Source of the DNA: JALOLG01 sp035557475
GTDB taxonomy: Bacteria; Actinomycetota; Acidimicrobiia; Acidimicrobiales; Ilumatobacteraceae
Assembly (NCBI GenBank): GCA_035557475.1
Contig: DATMDV010000143.1
Span: forward strand, 1 to 28,298
Reading direction: 5' to 3'
DNA: 28,298 nucleotides
The notes under the pieces are model-generated. The model saw only the letters and a list, made by a program, of their open reading frames with translations, did not search any database and was not told where the DNA came from. Position 1 is the stretch's first letter. Each line of letters opens with the position of its first letter. The translations under genes and the position numbers were made by a program. This document shows positions 13,817-22,724 of the stretch, piece after piece.

Positions 13817-15448
13817 GTGTCCGACCGCCCCCAACACACCGTCGCGCACCTCGTCGTCGATGCACTGCGGCGGGTCGGGATCGACACCCTGTTCTGCCTC
13901 CCTGGCGTGCAGAACGACGACTTCTTCGACGTGCTCTTCGACGCCCACGACATCCGCCCCATCGTGACCCGCCATGAGCAGGGCGCCGCGTACATGGCCA
14001 CGGGGGCCGCGATCGCAACCGGTCGCCCGAGCGCGTTCTGTGTCGTCCCCGGTCCGGGGATGCTCAACGCGGCAGGCGCGTTGACAACGGCGTATTGGAG
14101 CAACGCTCGCGTCCTCGCCATCATCGGCGAGATCCAATCACGCGCGCAGCATCGCGGTTGGGGCGTGTTGCACGAGCTCCCCGACCAGACGGCGATCCTG
14201 ACGCAGCTCACCAAGCAGGTCGAGCTCGTCGTCGATCCGACCCTCGCCGGGGCACAGGTCCAGCGCTCGATCGACGCCGTCGTGTCGGGCCGGCCGCGCC
14301 CGGTCGCCATCGAGGTGACGGCCGACCGCTGGTCGGCGCCGGCCGAGCCGGTTCTCGTCGATCCGGTCGCCAGCCGACCCGCCGTCGACGCCGCCACCAT
14401 CGAACGCGCCGCGGCGCTGCTCGCAGGTGCCGCCCGCCCGCTGATCATCGTCGGCGGCGGAGCGCAGGACGCGGGTGAGTCGGTCGCAGCACTGGCGACG
14501 CTGCTGCAGGCGCCGGTGACGACGCGACGCATGGGACACGGGGTGATTCCGACCGCCCACCCGTTGTTCGCTCCGGTGCCCGTCGGATACGACTTGTGGG
14601 CTGACGCCGATGTCGTGCTCGGGATCGGCACCCGCATGGAATGGCCGATCATGCACTGGGGCACCGACGCCGACCTGTCGATCATCAAGGTCGACATCGA
14701 TCCCGACGAGCTCGACCGTCACGGCGTCACGACGATCGGCATCTGTGCCGACGCTCGCGACGCGTGCGCGGCCCTTCTCGACGCGCTGTCGGGCCAGGTG
14801 CACGCCGCCGACCGCACCGCCGAGATCGCAGAACGTCGCGCCGCGTTCCTCGCCGACATCGACCACCTCCGCCCGCAGCTCGACCATCTCGCCGCGATCC
14901 GCGATGTGCTGCCCGACGACGGCGTGCTCGTCGAGGACGTCACCCAGATCGGGTTCGCGGCCCACCTCGCGTTCGACTTCCGCCGGCCCCGCACGTTCGT
15001 GTCGTCCGGACCGGCGGGGACGCTCGGTGCCGGTTTCGCGACCGGCGTCGGCGCCCAGGCCGCGCTGCCCGACCGCAACGTGCTCGTCGTCGCCGGCGAC
15101 GGCGGGTTCCTGTTCACCGGCAACGAGTTGGCGACCGCGGTGCAGCACGGCATCCCCGTCGTGACGCTGGTGTTCAACGACGGCGCCTACGGCAACGTGA
15201 AGCGGATCCAGCAGCAGCGCTTCGGCGCCGATCGCACGATCGCGTCCGACCTCCGCAATCCCGACTTCGTCGCCTACGCCGAGAGCTTCGGCGCCCTCGG
15301 CCTGCGCGCCGGTGGGCCCGACGAGGTCCGGCCGGCGCTCGAACGTGCCTTCGCGGATGGCGGTCCGGTCGTGATCGACGTCGCAGCTCCACCGATGCCG
15401 GATCCGTGGCCGTGGTTCGTCCGCCGCCGCGCCCGCGGGGTTCGCTGA
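13817..15448 (+). CDS. Thiamine-diphosphate-dependent enzyme (acetolactate synthase/decarboxylase family)
   Basis: A 543-residue protein with the three-domain layout of acetolactate synthase-like enzymes. It has an N-terminal PYR domain with catalytic glutamate E54 (TRHEQGAAYMATGAA), a central Rossmann-like domain (AARPLIIVGGGAQDAGES) and a C-terminal PP domain with the ThDP-Mg motif GDGGFLFTGNE (from residue 427) to the FNDGAYGN loop. Such enzymes decarboxylate or ligate 2-oxoacids. The absence of an obvious regulatory-subunit gene and the LPGVQNDDFFDVL variant make a true acetolactate synthase less likely than a catabolic decarboxylase or lyase. I chose the GTG at 13817 because of the -10-like TACGAT seven bases upstream; the ATG at 13808 would add three residues. 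Confidence 0.88.
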   Translation: MSDRPQHTVAHLVVDALRRVGIDTLFCLPGVQNDDFFDVLFDAHDIRPIVTRHEQGAAYMATGAAIATGRPSAFCVVPGPGMLNAAGALTTAYWSNARVLAIIGEIQSRAQHRGWGVLHELPDQTAILTQLTKQVELVVDPTLAGAQVQRSIDAVVSGRPRPVAIEVTADRWSAPAEPVLVDPVASRPAVDAATIERAAALLAGAARPLIIVGGGAQDAGESVAALATLLQAPVTTRRMGHGVIPTAHPLFAPVPVGYDLWADADVVLGIGTRMEWPIMHWGTDADLSIIKVDIDPDELDRHGVTTIGICADARDACAALLDALSGQVHAADRTAEIAERRAAFLADIDHLRPQLDHLAAIRDVLPDDGVLVEDVTQIGFAAHLAFDFRRPRTFVSSGPAGTLGAGFATGVGAQAALPDRNVLVVAGDGGFLFTGNELATAVQHGIPVVTLVFNDGAYGNVKRIQQQRFGADRTIASDLRNPDFVAYAESFGALGLRAGGPDEVRPALERAFADGGPVVIDVAAPPMPDPWPWFVRRRARGVR

Positions 15449-15519
15449 GCAGCTCGACGTACGTGTGACGTCGGTCACGCCAGCCATCCACTGACAGGCG
15501 CGGTGCCGAACAAGGGCCC

Positions 15520-15927
15520 GTGAGAACCTCGCCACTCCTTCCCGTCGCTTTCTCGGTCCTCGTGTTCGTCGGCACTTCGTGCGGCGGCGACGACGACGGC
15601 GATTCGGCCGGCGATCCCCCTGCCGTCACCGAAGCGTCGGTCGCGACCGACATGTCGACGATGGACACGACGACACCCGTGATGGAGGCGGCGATCGAGA
15701 TCGCCGACTTCGCGTTCGGCCCGACCGACGTCACCGTCGCCGTCGGCGGAACCGTGACCTGGACCAACACCGACGACCAGGCCCACACCGCGACCAGCTC
15801 GGGCAACTTCGACACCGGCTCGATCGCCGCCGGCGCCTCGGCGAGCGTCACGTTCGACGAGCCCGGCACGTTCACCTACATCTGCTCGTTCCACCCGTTC
15901 ATGACCGCGACCATCACCGTCGTCTGA
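15520..15927 (+). CDS. Amicyanin-like cupredoxin lipoprotein
   Basis: A 135-residue exported blue-copper protein. The N-terminus (MRTSPLLPVAFSVLVFVGTSC) is a lipoprotein-type signal with C21, followed by an acidic, threonine-rich linker. The cupredoxin domain (about 58-135) has all four type 1 copper ligands: H89 (DQAHTATS), C122, H125 and M128 (YICSFHPFM). The C-x2-H-x2-M spacing is that of amicyanin rather than plastocyanin. It probably carries single electrons outside the membrane. The GTG start at 15520 has an AAGGG SD. The two Tat-exported ferritin-like genes follow on the same strand, suggesting one operon. The 71 bp upstream hold only a weak 5-bp stem. Confidence 0.9.
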   Translation: MRTSPLLPVAFSVLVFVGTSCGGDDDGDSAGDPPAVTEASVATDMSTMDTTTPVMEAAIEIADFAFGPTDVTVAVGGTVTWTNTDDQAHTATSSGNFDTGSIAAGASASVTFDEPGTFTYICSFHPFMTATITVV

Positions 15928-15970
15928 CCAGCCGACCGATCACAACCCATCGATCAGAAGAGGAGACACC

Positions 15971-16699
15971 ATGCATCTCACCTCCCGCCAGCTCAAGTCG
16001 TTGGCGCACGACGTCGACGAGCTCCACAACGAGGGCATGAAGACCTTCGCCGAGCAGACCGCCGACCTCCACCTCGACGCGCTCCGCGCCTCTCGCCGCC
16101 GCTTCATCGGGGGCACGGGTCTGGTGGGAGCGACCGCACTCGCCGTCCCCCTCCTGCTTCCCCGCGGTCTGAGCGCTCGCGTTGCCGCCCAGGGTCTCGA
16201 CGACCAGACGATCGCCGGGTACGCGCAGAGCGTCGAGCTCGCCGCGGTTGCCGCCTACAACGCTGCCGCGGGTGCCTTGACGTCGGCGACGTTGCCCGTC
16301 GCCGAGTTGTTCCTCGGCCACCACCAGGCCCACGCCGACGCGTTCGGTGCAGTTGCCGGCGACAAGGCGGCGACCGCGCCGAACGCGGCGCTCGTCGCCG
16401 CCGTGACGCCCGCCCTCGAGGCGATCACCGACGAGACCGGCGCGCTCGAGTTCGCGTTCGTACTCGAGAACCAGGCCGCCTACACGTACGCCGCGGCGCT
16501 GACCCTCCTCCAGGATCCCGCCTACTCCGCGGCAACGGCGACGATCCTTCCGATCGAGGCGCAGCACGCAGTCGTGCTCGGGCTCGCGCTCGGCAAGTCG
16601 GTCGATGCCGTGTTCCCGACCGGCCCGTTCGAGTCGGCCGCCCTCGGCGACGGTACCGATCCGCTCGCCGGTCTCGATCCAGCCGTGTTCCCAGCGTGA
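15971..16699 (+). CDS. Tat-exported ferritin-like domain protein 1
   Basis: A 242-residue protein. A 40-residue helical N-region precedes a twin-arginine motif SRRRFIGG (41-48) and a hydrophobic stretch. The mature part is a ferritin-like four-helix bundle with candidate metal residues E89 (YAQSVELAAVAAYN), H117/H118/H121 (GHHQAHADAF), E160/E166 and E196/H199 (PIEAQHAVV). It may bind a di-iron or other metal centre. The ATG at 15971 has an AGGAG SD. It is a paralogue of the next gene, sharing the GHHQAHxDA motif. The unusually long region before the Tat motif is odd. The function is unknown. Confidence 0.87.
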   Translation: MHLTSRQLKSLAHDVDELHNEGMKTFAEQTADLHLDALRASRRRFIGGTGLVGATALAVPLLLPRGLSARVAAQGLDDQTIAGYAQSVELAAVAAYNAAAGALTSATLPVAELFLGHHQAHADAFGAVAGDKAATAPNAALVAAVTPALEAITDETGALEFAFVLENQAAYTYAAALTLLQDPAYSAATATILPIEAQHAVVLGLALGKSVDAVFPTGPFESAALGDGTDPLAGLDPAVFPA

Positions 16700-16709
16700 G
16701 AAAGGCATC

Positions 16710-17573
16710 ATGACGATGAGCAACGACAACATCAGCACCGACGAGGTCCGCCGCCAACTGCGTGCTGTGGACCGCGCGAACGAGACCGTCATGCCGCGTT
16801 GGCGGGAGGCGCTCGAACGCATCATGGGTGGCGACGAGAAGCTCACCACCGACGAGAAGGCAGCCATCCTCGGTGTGCCGTCACCCAGCCGGCGCAACTT
16901 CTTCCGACTCGGTGGGGTCACGATCCTGGGCGCCGCCGTGCTCGCCGCGTGCGGCAGTGACGACGACGACAGCGCCGTCACCACGCCCGGCACCAATGCC
17001 CCCGGTAGCACGACGCCCGCGACGACGCCGGCCACCGAGCCATCGACCACCGAGGCGGGAGCGGCGAACATGGACCTGACGCTCGCCAAGACGGCGGCAT
17101 CCCTCGAGAAGCTCGCCGTCGACGTCTACGGCCAAGCGGGTCCGCTGCTGGCGACGCCGGCCGTGATCGAAGCGGCAACGATGTTCGCCGGTCACCATCA
17201 GGCCCACCTCGACGCGCTCAACGGCGTGATCACCGGGGCCGGCGCGCCGGCGATCACCGAGATGAACCAGGCCGTGTTCGACGCCCTCGTGGCGCCGGCG
17301 CTGGCAAGCGCGGCGTCCGAAGCGGATGCCGTGAACATCGCGCTCGCACTCGAGGAAGCGGCGGCGCAGACGTACGCGTTTGCCGCCGGCGCGCTGTCGA
17401 CACCGGCCCTGCGTTCGACGATCATGACGATCGGCGGCATCGAGGCTCGCCATGCGGCCGTGCTTCGGATGGCCGCTCTCGCGCAGCCGCCGACCGACGT
17501 GTTCCCGAGCGGTCGGGCGTTCTTCCCCGGCGACAACCCGCTCGCCGGCATCGACGGCGCTCTGATCAGCTGA
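16710..17573 (+). CDS. Tat-exported ferritin-like lipoprotein 2
   Basis: A 287-residue paralogue of the preceding gene. A 59-residue charged N-region precedes the Tat motif SRRNFFRLGG and a lipobox LAAC (C81). A threonine/proline-rich linker follows, then the ferritin-like bundle with GHHQAHLDALN, LALEEAAAQTYAF and GIEARHAAVLRM in the same order as in paralogue 1. The lipidated cysteine would anchor it to the outer face of the membrane. The ATG at 16710 has a GAGAAAGG SD, and the gap from the previous stop is 10 bp, so the genes are co-transcribed. Its stop lies three bases from the converging membrane-protein stop. Confidence 0.87.
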   Translation: MTMSNDNISTDEVRRQLRAVDRANETVMPRWREALERIMGGDEKLTTDEKAAILGVPSPSRRNFFRLGGVTILGAAVLAACGSDDDDSAVTTPGTNAPGSTTPATTPATEPSTTEAGAANMDLTLAKTAASLEKLAVDVYGQAGPLLATPAVIEAATMFAGHHQAHLDALNGVITGAGAPAITEMNQAVFDALVAPALASAASEADAVNIALALEEAAAQTYAFAAGALSTPALRSTIMTIGGIEARHAAVLRMAALAQPPTDVFPSGRAFFPGDNPLAGIDGALIS

Positions 17574-17576
17574 TCG

Positions 17577-18032
17577 TCAGACCTCGGGGCGAGCTCGGCG
17601 GGGGCGGATCGTGAGGGCCAGCATGGCGATCACGGCGACGAGCACGATGACCTCCGAGAACACCGACATCGCCGCTTCTGGCGACGGCTTGAGGCCGGGC
17701 TGATCGGTGAAGTCGAACCAGCCACCGTCGGTCTCGTGGGCGAAGTAGAAGGCGATCAACGACATCGCGGCCCACACCGCACCGGCAACCGCGGCGAATT
17801 TCCAGATCGCATCCGACATCGACTTGACGACGAGCGAGGCCACCAATCCGATCGCGATCAGGAGCCCACCCACCGCGTTCAAGAGGAACTGCGCCCCGAT
17901 GTCGATCGGACCGATCCCGCCGAAATCGGAGGGGATGTCCTTGTACCCGTCGTTGTACAGCGAGAGGTGCGCATACCCGCCGACGAGTGCCGCGGCGGCC
18001 GCGACGATGCGCAGGATCGCGATGGGCGTCAC
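17577..18032 (-). CDS. Small integral membrane protein of unknown function
   Basis: A 151-residue protein with about four hydrophobic segments (roughly residues 4-22, 45-66, 72-92 and 119-140) and a basic C-terminus (RPRRARPEV). No catalytic motif is recognised. The start is the GTG at 18032. There is no SD, but TACATT lies seven bases upstream, suggesting a leaderless mRNA. It lies 23 bp after hisC on the same strand, so readthrough from hisC is also possible. Confidence 0.75.
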   Translation of the reverse strand: MTPIAILRIVAAAAALVGGYAHLSLYNDGYKDIPSDFGGIGPIDIGAQFLLNAVGGLLIAIGLVASLVVKSMSDAIWKFAAVAGAVWAAMSLIAFYFAHETDGGWFDFTDQPGLKPSPEAAMSVFSEVIVLVAVIAMLALTIRPRRARPEV

Positions 18033-18039
18033 GCGGGCG

Positions 18040-18045
18040 AATGTA
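18040..18045 (-). promoter_or_regulatory. Putative -10 element of the small membrane protein gene
   Basis: TACATT on the minus strand lies seven bases before the GTG at 18032, in the 23-bp gap after hisC, without an SD. It is the same hexamer and near-identical spacing as upstream of the SRPBCC gene. Confidence 0.4.
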
Positions 18046-18055
18046 CTACGCGTGC

Positions 18056-19159
18056 TCAGCGAGCCATGACGACCGCGAGCGTGTCGAGGAAGCGGTCGTT
18101 CTCGTCGGGCGTCGAGATCGTCACGCGGATGCCCTCGTCGGTGAACGGGCGGGTCACCACGCCACGGCGCTCGAGCTCGAGATACACCTCGTCGGTGCGG
18201 GCGCCGATCGGGAGGTAGACGAAGTTCGCCTGGGTGTCGGGGAGCTCCCAACCGGCAGCGGCGAGGGCGGCCACGACCCGTGCGCGTTCGGCGAGGATCG
18301 CCGCGACACGTTCGCCGATCTCCGCTGCGGCGTCGATCGCGGCGATGCCTGCCGCCTGGGCGATGGCGTTGACGGCGAACGGGAACAGCGTCTTGTCGAC
18401 CGACGAGATCACGTCGGGGTGCCCGACCGCGTACCCGATGCGAATGCCGGCGAGGCCCTGCGCCTTCGAGAACGTCCGCAAGACGACGACGTTGGGATGA
18501 TCAGGGACGAGCTCGCGCACCGGGTCGCCGTACGACGGGTCGAGGAACTCGCGGTATGCCTCGTCGACCACGACGATCGTGCTCGGTTCGATCGACGCCA
18601 GCAGCTGGGCGATCTCGGACGTGCGCAGCGCGGTGCCGGTCGGGTTGTTCGGCGTCGCGAGGAGCACGAGCTTGGTCGCCGGCGTCACGGCCGCGGCGAC
18701 GGCGTCGAGATCGAACGCGTGCGCCGGCGTGAGCGGGATCGTCACTGCCGTCCCGTTCATCAGCTGCGTGTACACCGGGTAGACCTCGAACGAACGCCAC
18801 GGGTACACGACCTCGTCGCCGGGATCGATGTAGGTGAGGAACAGCTGTTGGAGCAATCCCACGGAACCGGCCCCGACGGTGACCCGCTCGACGTCGACAC
18901 CGAGCCAAGTCGCCAACCGGGCGCGTACAGCGGTCGCCCGATGGTCGGCGTAGCGGTTGACGCCGGCGGCGGCGTCGGTGACGGCGGCCAGGATCGAGGC
19001 GACCGGCGGCAGTGGGTTCTCGTTCGACGCCAACTTGATCGCGTTCGTGATCCCGTGCTCGGCCTCTGCCTGGGCGGCGCCCTTGCCGGGGCGGTAGGCG
19101 GGGAGCGCGTCGATGGCGGGGCGCGTCCGCCCGGCGGAGGTCGAGTCGTGTGTCGTCAT
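18056..19159 (-). CDS. HisC-like aminotransferase (histidinol-phosphate/aromatic amino acid type)
   Basis: A 367-residue fold-type I PLP aminotransferase. PLP-site features are K232 (TFSKAQGLAGIRIGY), D199/Y202 (VVVDEAYREF) and ATPNNPTGT (168-176). The N-terminal LPAYRPGK and LASNENPLPP are HisC-like. Actinobacterial relatives include the aromatic aminotransferase Pat as well as HisC. Because it follows the indolepyruvate oxidoreductase gene by 13 bp, an aromatic aminotransferase that supplies aryl-pyruvates is plausible. No other his genes are near. The ATG at 19159 is preceded by a weak GAGG. Confidence 0.85.
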   Translation of the reverse strand: MTTHDSTSAGRTRPAIDALPAYRPGKGAAQAEAEHGITNAIKLASNENPLPPVASILAAVTDAAAGVNRYADHRATAVRARLATWLGVDVERVTVGAGSVGLLQQLFLTYIDPGDEVVYPWRSFEVYPVYTQLMNGTAVTIPLTPAHAFDLDAVAAAVTPATKLVLLATPNNPTGTALRTSEIAQLLASIEPSTIVVVDEAYREFLDPSYGDPVRELVPDHPNVVVLRTFSKAQGLAGIRIGYAVGHPDVISSVDKTLFPFAVNAIAQAAGIAAIDAAAEIGERVAAILAERARVVAALAAAGWELPDTQANFVYLPIGARTDEVYLELERRGVVTRPFTDEGIRVTISTPDENDRFLDTLAVVMAR

Positions 19160-19172
19160 CGTCGTCGTCGCC

Positions 19173-22100
19173 TCAGTGCGTGGCGAGCTCGGTCAGCAGC
19201 TCCCCGACCCGGGCACGGTAGCGCTCGACGTTGCGCTCCTTGACGGTCTCGTAGCCGCGGATCATCTCGACCGTGCCGGCGACCTCGACGGCCAGTTCGT
19301 ACACATCTTCGTCGGGGCGAGCCGCAAGCTTGGCGAGCACGGTCTCGACCGTCGCCCGGTACTCGTCGACGAGGGCGCGTTCCATGCGGCGGTGCGCGGA
19401 CCGTCCGAACGGATCGAGCCACGTCCCGCGCAGGCGCTTCAACCGGGCGAGCAGCGCGAACATCGGTCGGGCGCTCTTGCCGAGCCGGATCTTGCGCTTC
19501 CCACGGAATCGACGCAGGGCAGGCGGCGAGAGGTGGAACGTCACGGTGGCGCCATCGCCGAACTGAGCCTCGATGTCGGTCCAGAACTGCGGGTCGCCGT
19601 GCAGCCGGGCGACCTCGTACTCGTCCTTGACGGCCATCATCTTGTAGAGACCGCTCGCAACCGCGGCGGTCAGCCGGGCGCCGTCGGCGTCATCGACTTC
19701 GCTCACCCGGCCGACGAACTCGAGGTAGCGACGCGCGAGCGCTGCGTCCTGGTAACCGACGAGGTCGGCGGCGCGGTGGCGGACCACCGCCGCGACGTCA
19801 TCGGGCAAGCCCTCGGGCACGAGACGCGCCAAGCGGGCGGGGAGCGTGGCGTCTGGGCGCGGATGCAGCGGCGTGCTGAAGCGGCGGCGCAACTCGGCGT
19901 CGAGGAACAACCAGCGCCCGAGCTCGAACGCGCCGCGGTTCATTTCGACGGCGACGCCATTGAGATCGATCGCACCGTCGATCGCAGCCGCCGACAACGG
20001 GATCACGCCGGCCTGGAACGCCGTACCGAGCGTCACCATGTTCGTCACCACGCCGGTGCCGAACACCTCGCGCGTGGCCGCCTCGGCGTCGATGACGACA
20101 TGATCGGCGGTCTGCGCCGCGATCCGCTCGACGAGACGGTCGACTTCGGGGAATGCGAGATCGGGGTCGAGGATCATCGCCCCGGTCGGTGTCCGGGTCA
20201 CCGACACGATCGCCGTCGTGCGATCGGGCGACATGCGGGCGAGGTTGGCCGGTGTGACGGCGCCGAGCACGTCGAACGCGAGCACTGCGTCGGCCTCGCC
20301 CTCGCCGAGCCGGTTGCCGGAGACCGAGTCGGCCGGACCGATGCGCACGTGCGACACGACCGGGCCGGCCTTCTGGCTCATGCCGGTCTGGTCGAGCCCG
20401 ACCGAGGCCTTGCCGTCGAGCAAGGCGGCTGTGCCGAGGACCTGGCTGACCGTCGTGACACCGGTGCCGCCGATGCCCACGAACAGCAGGTCGGCCCGCT
20501 CGGGGATGACCGGATCGGGCAGCGGCCCACGGCTCTCGTCGGGATGGTCGATGGGTCGCGGTGTGCCTGGCGTGATCGTGACGAACGACGGGCAGTCGCC
20601 CTCGAGGCAGCTGCGGTCGATGTTGCACGACTCCTGGTGGATGCGCGTCTTGCGCCCGAACTCGGTCTCGACCGGCTGGAGGCTGAGGCAGTACGACACC
20701 TTGACGCAGTCGCCGCAGCCCTCGCAAACGCGCTCGTTGATGAAGACCCGTTCCTTTGGAACGGCGACCTCACCGCGCTTGCGCTGGCGCCGCAACTCGG
20801 TCGCGCAGGCCTGGTCGAAGATCAGGATCGACACACCGTCGGTCGCCATCAACTCGTGCTCTGCCTCGTCGAGGCGGGCTCGTCCCCACACCGTCGTGCC
20901 GGGCGCCCACAACGCATCCGATCCGTACTTGTCGGGATCGTCGGCGCACACGATGATGCGGCTGACACCTTCCGCCTGCAGCACACGGGTCAATTTCGGG
21001 GCGTCCATGCCGCCGGCGACGGCCTGACCGCCGGTCATCGCGACCGTGCCGTTGAGCAGGATCTTGAACGTCATCGTGGTACCGAATCCGACCGCCTGCC
21101 GCACCGCGAGCGATGCCGAGTGGGCGAACGTCCCGTCGCCGACATTCTGGAACAGGTGCGGCGGGTCGACCATGAACGCATGGGCGCCGACCCACGCCAC
21201 GCCTTCGCCACCCATCTGCGTCGACATCACGGTCCAGTCGGGCGACAGCACATGGCATCCGATCCCGGCCCCGCCGACGGCTCCGTCGGGCACCTGCGTC
21301 GAGCGCCCGTGCGGGCAGCCACTGCAGAAGAACGGCTTGCGACGCTCCTCGTCCTCGACGATGGTGAGGGGGATCAGCCGACGGGCGGGCTCGAACACCA
21401 GCCCGTCGAAGCGGTCGCCGAGCACGCGCACGAGCGTGCGGGCCACGAGGTCGACGTCGACGATGCCGTGGTCGGGCACGAGTGGTGCGCCTTCGCGGTC
21501 GCGTTTGCCGAGCACGTCGGGGCGATCGGTGCGGTGGTACAGCAGGTCCTTGATCTGTGTCTCGAGGAACGCCCGCTTCTCCTCGATCACGACCACCGTC
21601 GTGACGCCGCGCAACGCATGGGCGAGACGTCCCGGCGCCAGCGGCCACACCTGGGCGGGCTTGTAAACGCGGACACCCTTGGTCGCCAGGTCGTGCTCGG
21701 TGATGCCGAGCCGGCTCAACGCGTCGCGGAGCTCGTAGTACACGCGGCCCGGTGTCACGAGCAGCAGCGACGCCTCCGGCGGGTCGACGACGATGCGGTC
21801 GATCTCGTTGGCGTCGGCGAAGCGACGGGCCGCTTCGATGCGTCCGGTGCGGATCTCGACCTCGAGCGGATCGGTGTACACGGGCTGCAACGTGATGTGC
21901 TGGGTCGCCTTCCACGGCGCGTCGCGCCATGTGAACTCGGGTCGTACGAAACGACGCTCGTCGATGGCCGCCACGGTCTGGTACGCGTCGGCCACCTCGG
22001 TCACGATCTTCAGCGCCGACCACGCCCCGCAATAGCGCGACAGCTCGTACGCGTAGCGACCGAGGGCGATCACCTCGGCCACCGACCCGGGGTAGACGAC

Positions 22101-22607
22101 GGGCAGTTCGAGGTCGGCGAGCGTCAGCTCCGACGCCGACGGCAAAGCCGACGACTTGTTCTGTGGGTCGTCGCCGACCACGGCGAGGGCGCCGCCGAAC
22201 TCACCGACGCCGACCCAGTTCGCCTCGCGGATCGCGTCACTCGCCCGGTCGAGACCCGGCGCCTTGCCGTACCACATGCCGAGCACGCCGTCGTACTTGC
22301 CGGTGCCGATCACGTTCGCCACCTGCGATCCCCAGACCGCGGTGGCGCCGAGCTCCTCGTTCAAGCCGGGGACGAACCGCACGTCGAGCTCGTCGAGGAT
22401 CGCTCGCTGCTGGCCGATCACGGCGTCGAGGCCGCCGACGGGCGAACCCGGGTACCCCGAGATCAGCCCCGCCGTACGCAGTCCGACGCGCCGGTCGGCG
22501 CGGCGCTGGTCGATGATCGTGCGCACGATCGCGTGCATCCCGCCGATCGCGATGTCGCCGCGGTCAGCGGCGAAGCGGTCGCGCAATTCGAACGTGGTGA
22601 CCGTCAT
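19173..22607 (-). CDS. Indolepyruvate ferredoxin oxidoreductase, fused alpha-beta form
   Basis: A 1144-residue fused 2-oxoacid:ferredoxin oxidoreductase. It decarboxylates aryl- or other 2-oxoacids to acyl-CoA and reduces ferredoxin. Domains in order are an N-terminal PYR/transketolase-like part (GLISGYPGSPVGGLD near residue 50), a ThDP-binding part (NVGDGTFAHSASL and NGTVAMTGGQ), an iron-sulfur segment with CEGCGDC (628-634) and later cysteines (ESCNIDRSCLEGDC), and a C-terminal gamma-type domain (FVGIGGTGVTTVSQVLG). The ATG at 22607 has only a weak SD. It is co-transcribed with the aminotransferase, a common pairing for amino-acid degradation. The large inverted repeat at 22638-22698 lies just upstream of it. 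Confidence 0.93.
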   Translation of the reverse strand: MTVTTFELRDRFAADRGDIAIGGMHAIVRTIIDQRRADRRVGLRTAGLISGYPGSPVGGLDAVIGQQRAILDELDVRFVPGLNEELGATAVWGSQVANVIGTGKYDGVLGMWYGKAPGLDRASDAIREANWVGVGEFGGALAVVGDDPQNKSSALPSASELTLADLELPVVYPGSVAEVIALGRYAYELSRYCGAWSALKIVTEVADAYQTVAAIDERRFVRPEFTWRDAPWKATQHITLQPVYTDPLEVEIRTGRIEAARRFADANEIDRIVVDPPEASLLLVTPGRVYYELRDALSRLGITEHDLATKGVRVYKPAQVWPLAPGRLAHALRGVTTVVVIEEKRAFLETQIKDLLYHRTDRPDVLGKRDREGAPLVPDHGIVDVDLVARTLVRVLGDRFDGLVFEPARRLIPLTIVEDEERRKPFFCSGCPHGRSTQVPDGAVGGAGIGCHVLSPDWTVMSTQMGGEGVAWVGAHAFMVDPPHLFQNVGDGTFAHSASLAVRQAVGFGTTMTFKILLNGTVAMTGGQAVAGGMDAPKLTRVLQAEGVSRIIVCADDPDKYGSDALWAPGTTVWGRARLDEAEHELMATDGVSILIFDQACATELRRQRKRGEVAVPKERVFINERVCEGCGDCVKVSYCLSLQPVETEFGRKTRIHQESCNIDRSCLEGDCPSFVTITPGTPRPIDHPDESRGPLPDPVIPERADLLFVGIGGTGVTTVSQVLGTAALLDGKASVGLDQTGMSQKAGPVVSHVRIGPADSVSGNRLGEGEADAVLAFDVLGAVTPANLARMSPDRTTAIVSVTRTPTGAMILDPDLAFPEVDRLVERIAAQTADHVVIDAEAATREVFGTGVVTNMVTLGTAFQAGVIPLSAAAIDGAIDLNGVAVEMNRGAFELGRWLFLDAELRRRFSTPLHPRPDATLPARLARLVPEGLPDDVAAVVRHRAADLVGYQDAALARRYLEFVGRVSEVDDADGARLTAAVASGLYKMMAVKDEYEVARLHGDPQFWTDIEAQFGDGATVTFHLSPPALRRFRGKRKIRLGKSARPMFALLARLKRLRGTWLDPFGRSAHRRMERALVDEYRATVETVLAKLAARPDEDVYELAVEVAGTVEMIRGYETVKERNVERYRARVGELLTELATH

Positions 22608-22637
22608 GTTCCCAGTGTGGCGTCTGCGCGGCGATCT

Positions 22638-22698
22638 CCCCCCGACCTGTCTGCTTCAAACTGCCCGTGGGCTCATCTGAAGCAGACAGAACGGGGGG
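22638..22698. repeat. Long imperfect inverted repeat between aldehyde dehydrogenase and IOR genes
   Basis: The arms 22638-22658 and 22678-22698 pair as 7 bp (CCCCCCG/CGGGGGG), 2 mismatches, then 12 bp (CTGTCTGCTTCA/TGAAGCAGACAG). The 19-base loop contains its own GCCC-GT-GGGC. The hairpin follows the aldehyde dehydrogenase stop by 26 bp and precedes the IOR start by 30 bp on the minus strand. No U-tract follows on the minus strand, and only TTT on the plus strand. It could be a terminator, an mRNA leader structure for IOR or a DNA-binding site. Confidence 0.7.
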
Positions 22699-22724
22699 TT
22701 TGGGTAGGTCGCGTTGTGGACCAG

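Noticed and set aside
13792..14697. Upstream extension of the lipoprotein hydrolase frame (to 586 codons).
   Set aside because: It lies opposite the thiamine-diphosphate enzyme gene, and the lipoprotein signal only makes sense with the start at 13791.
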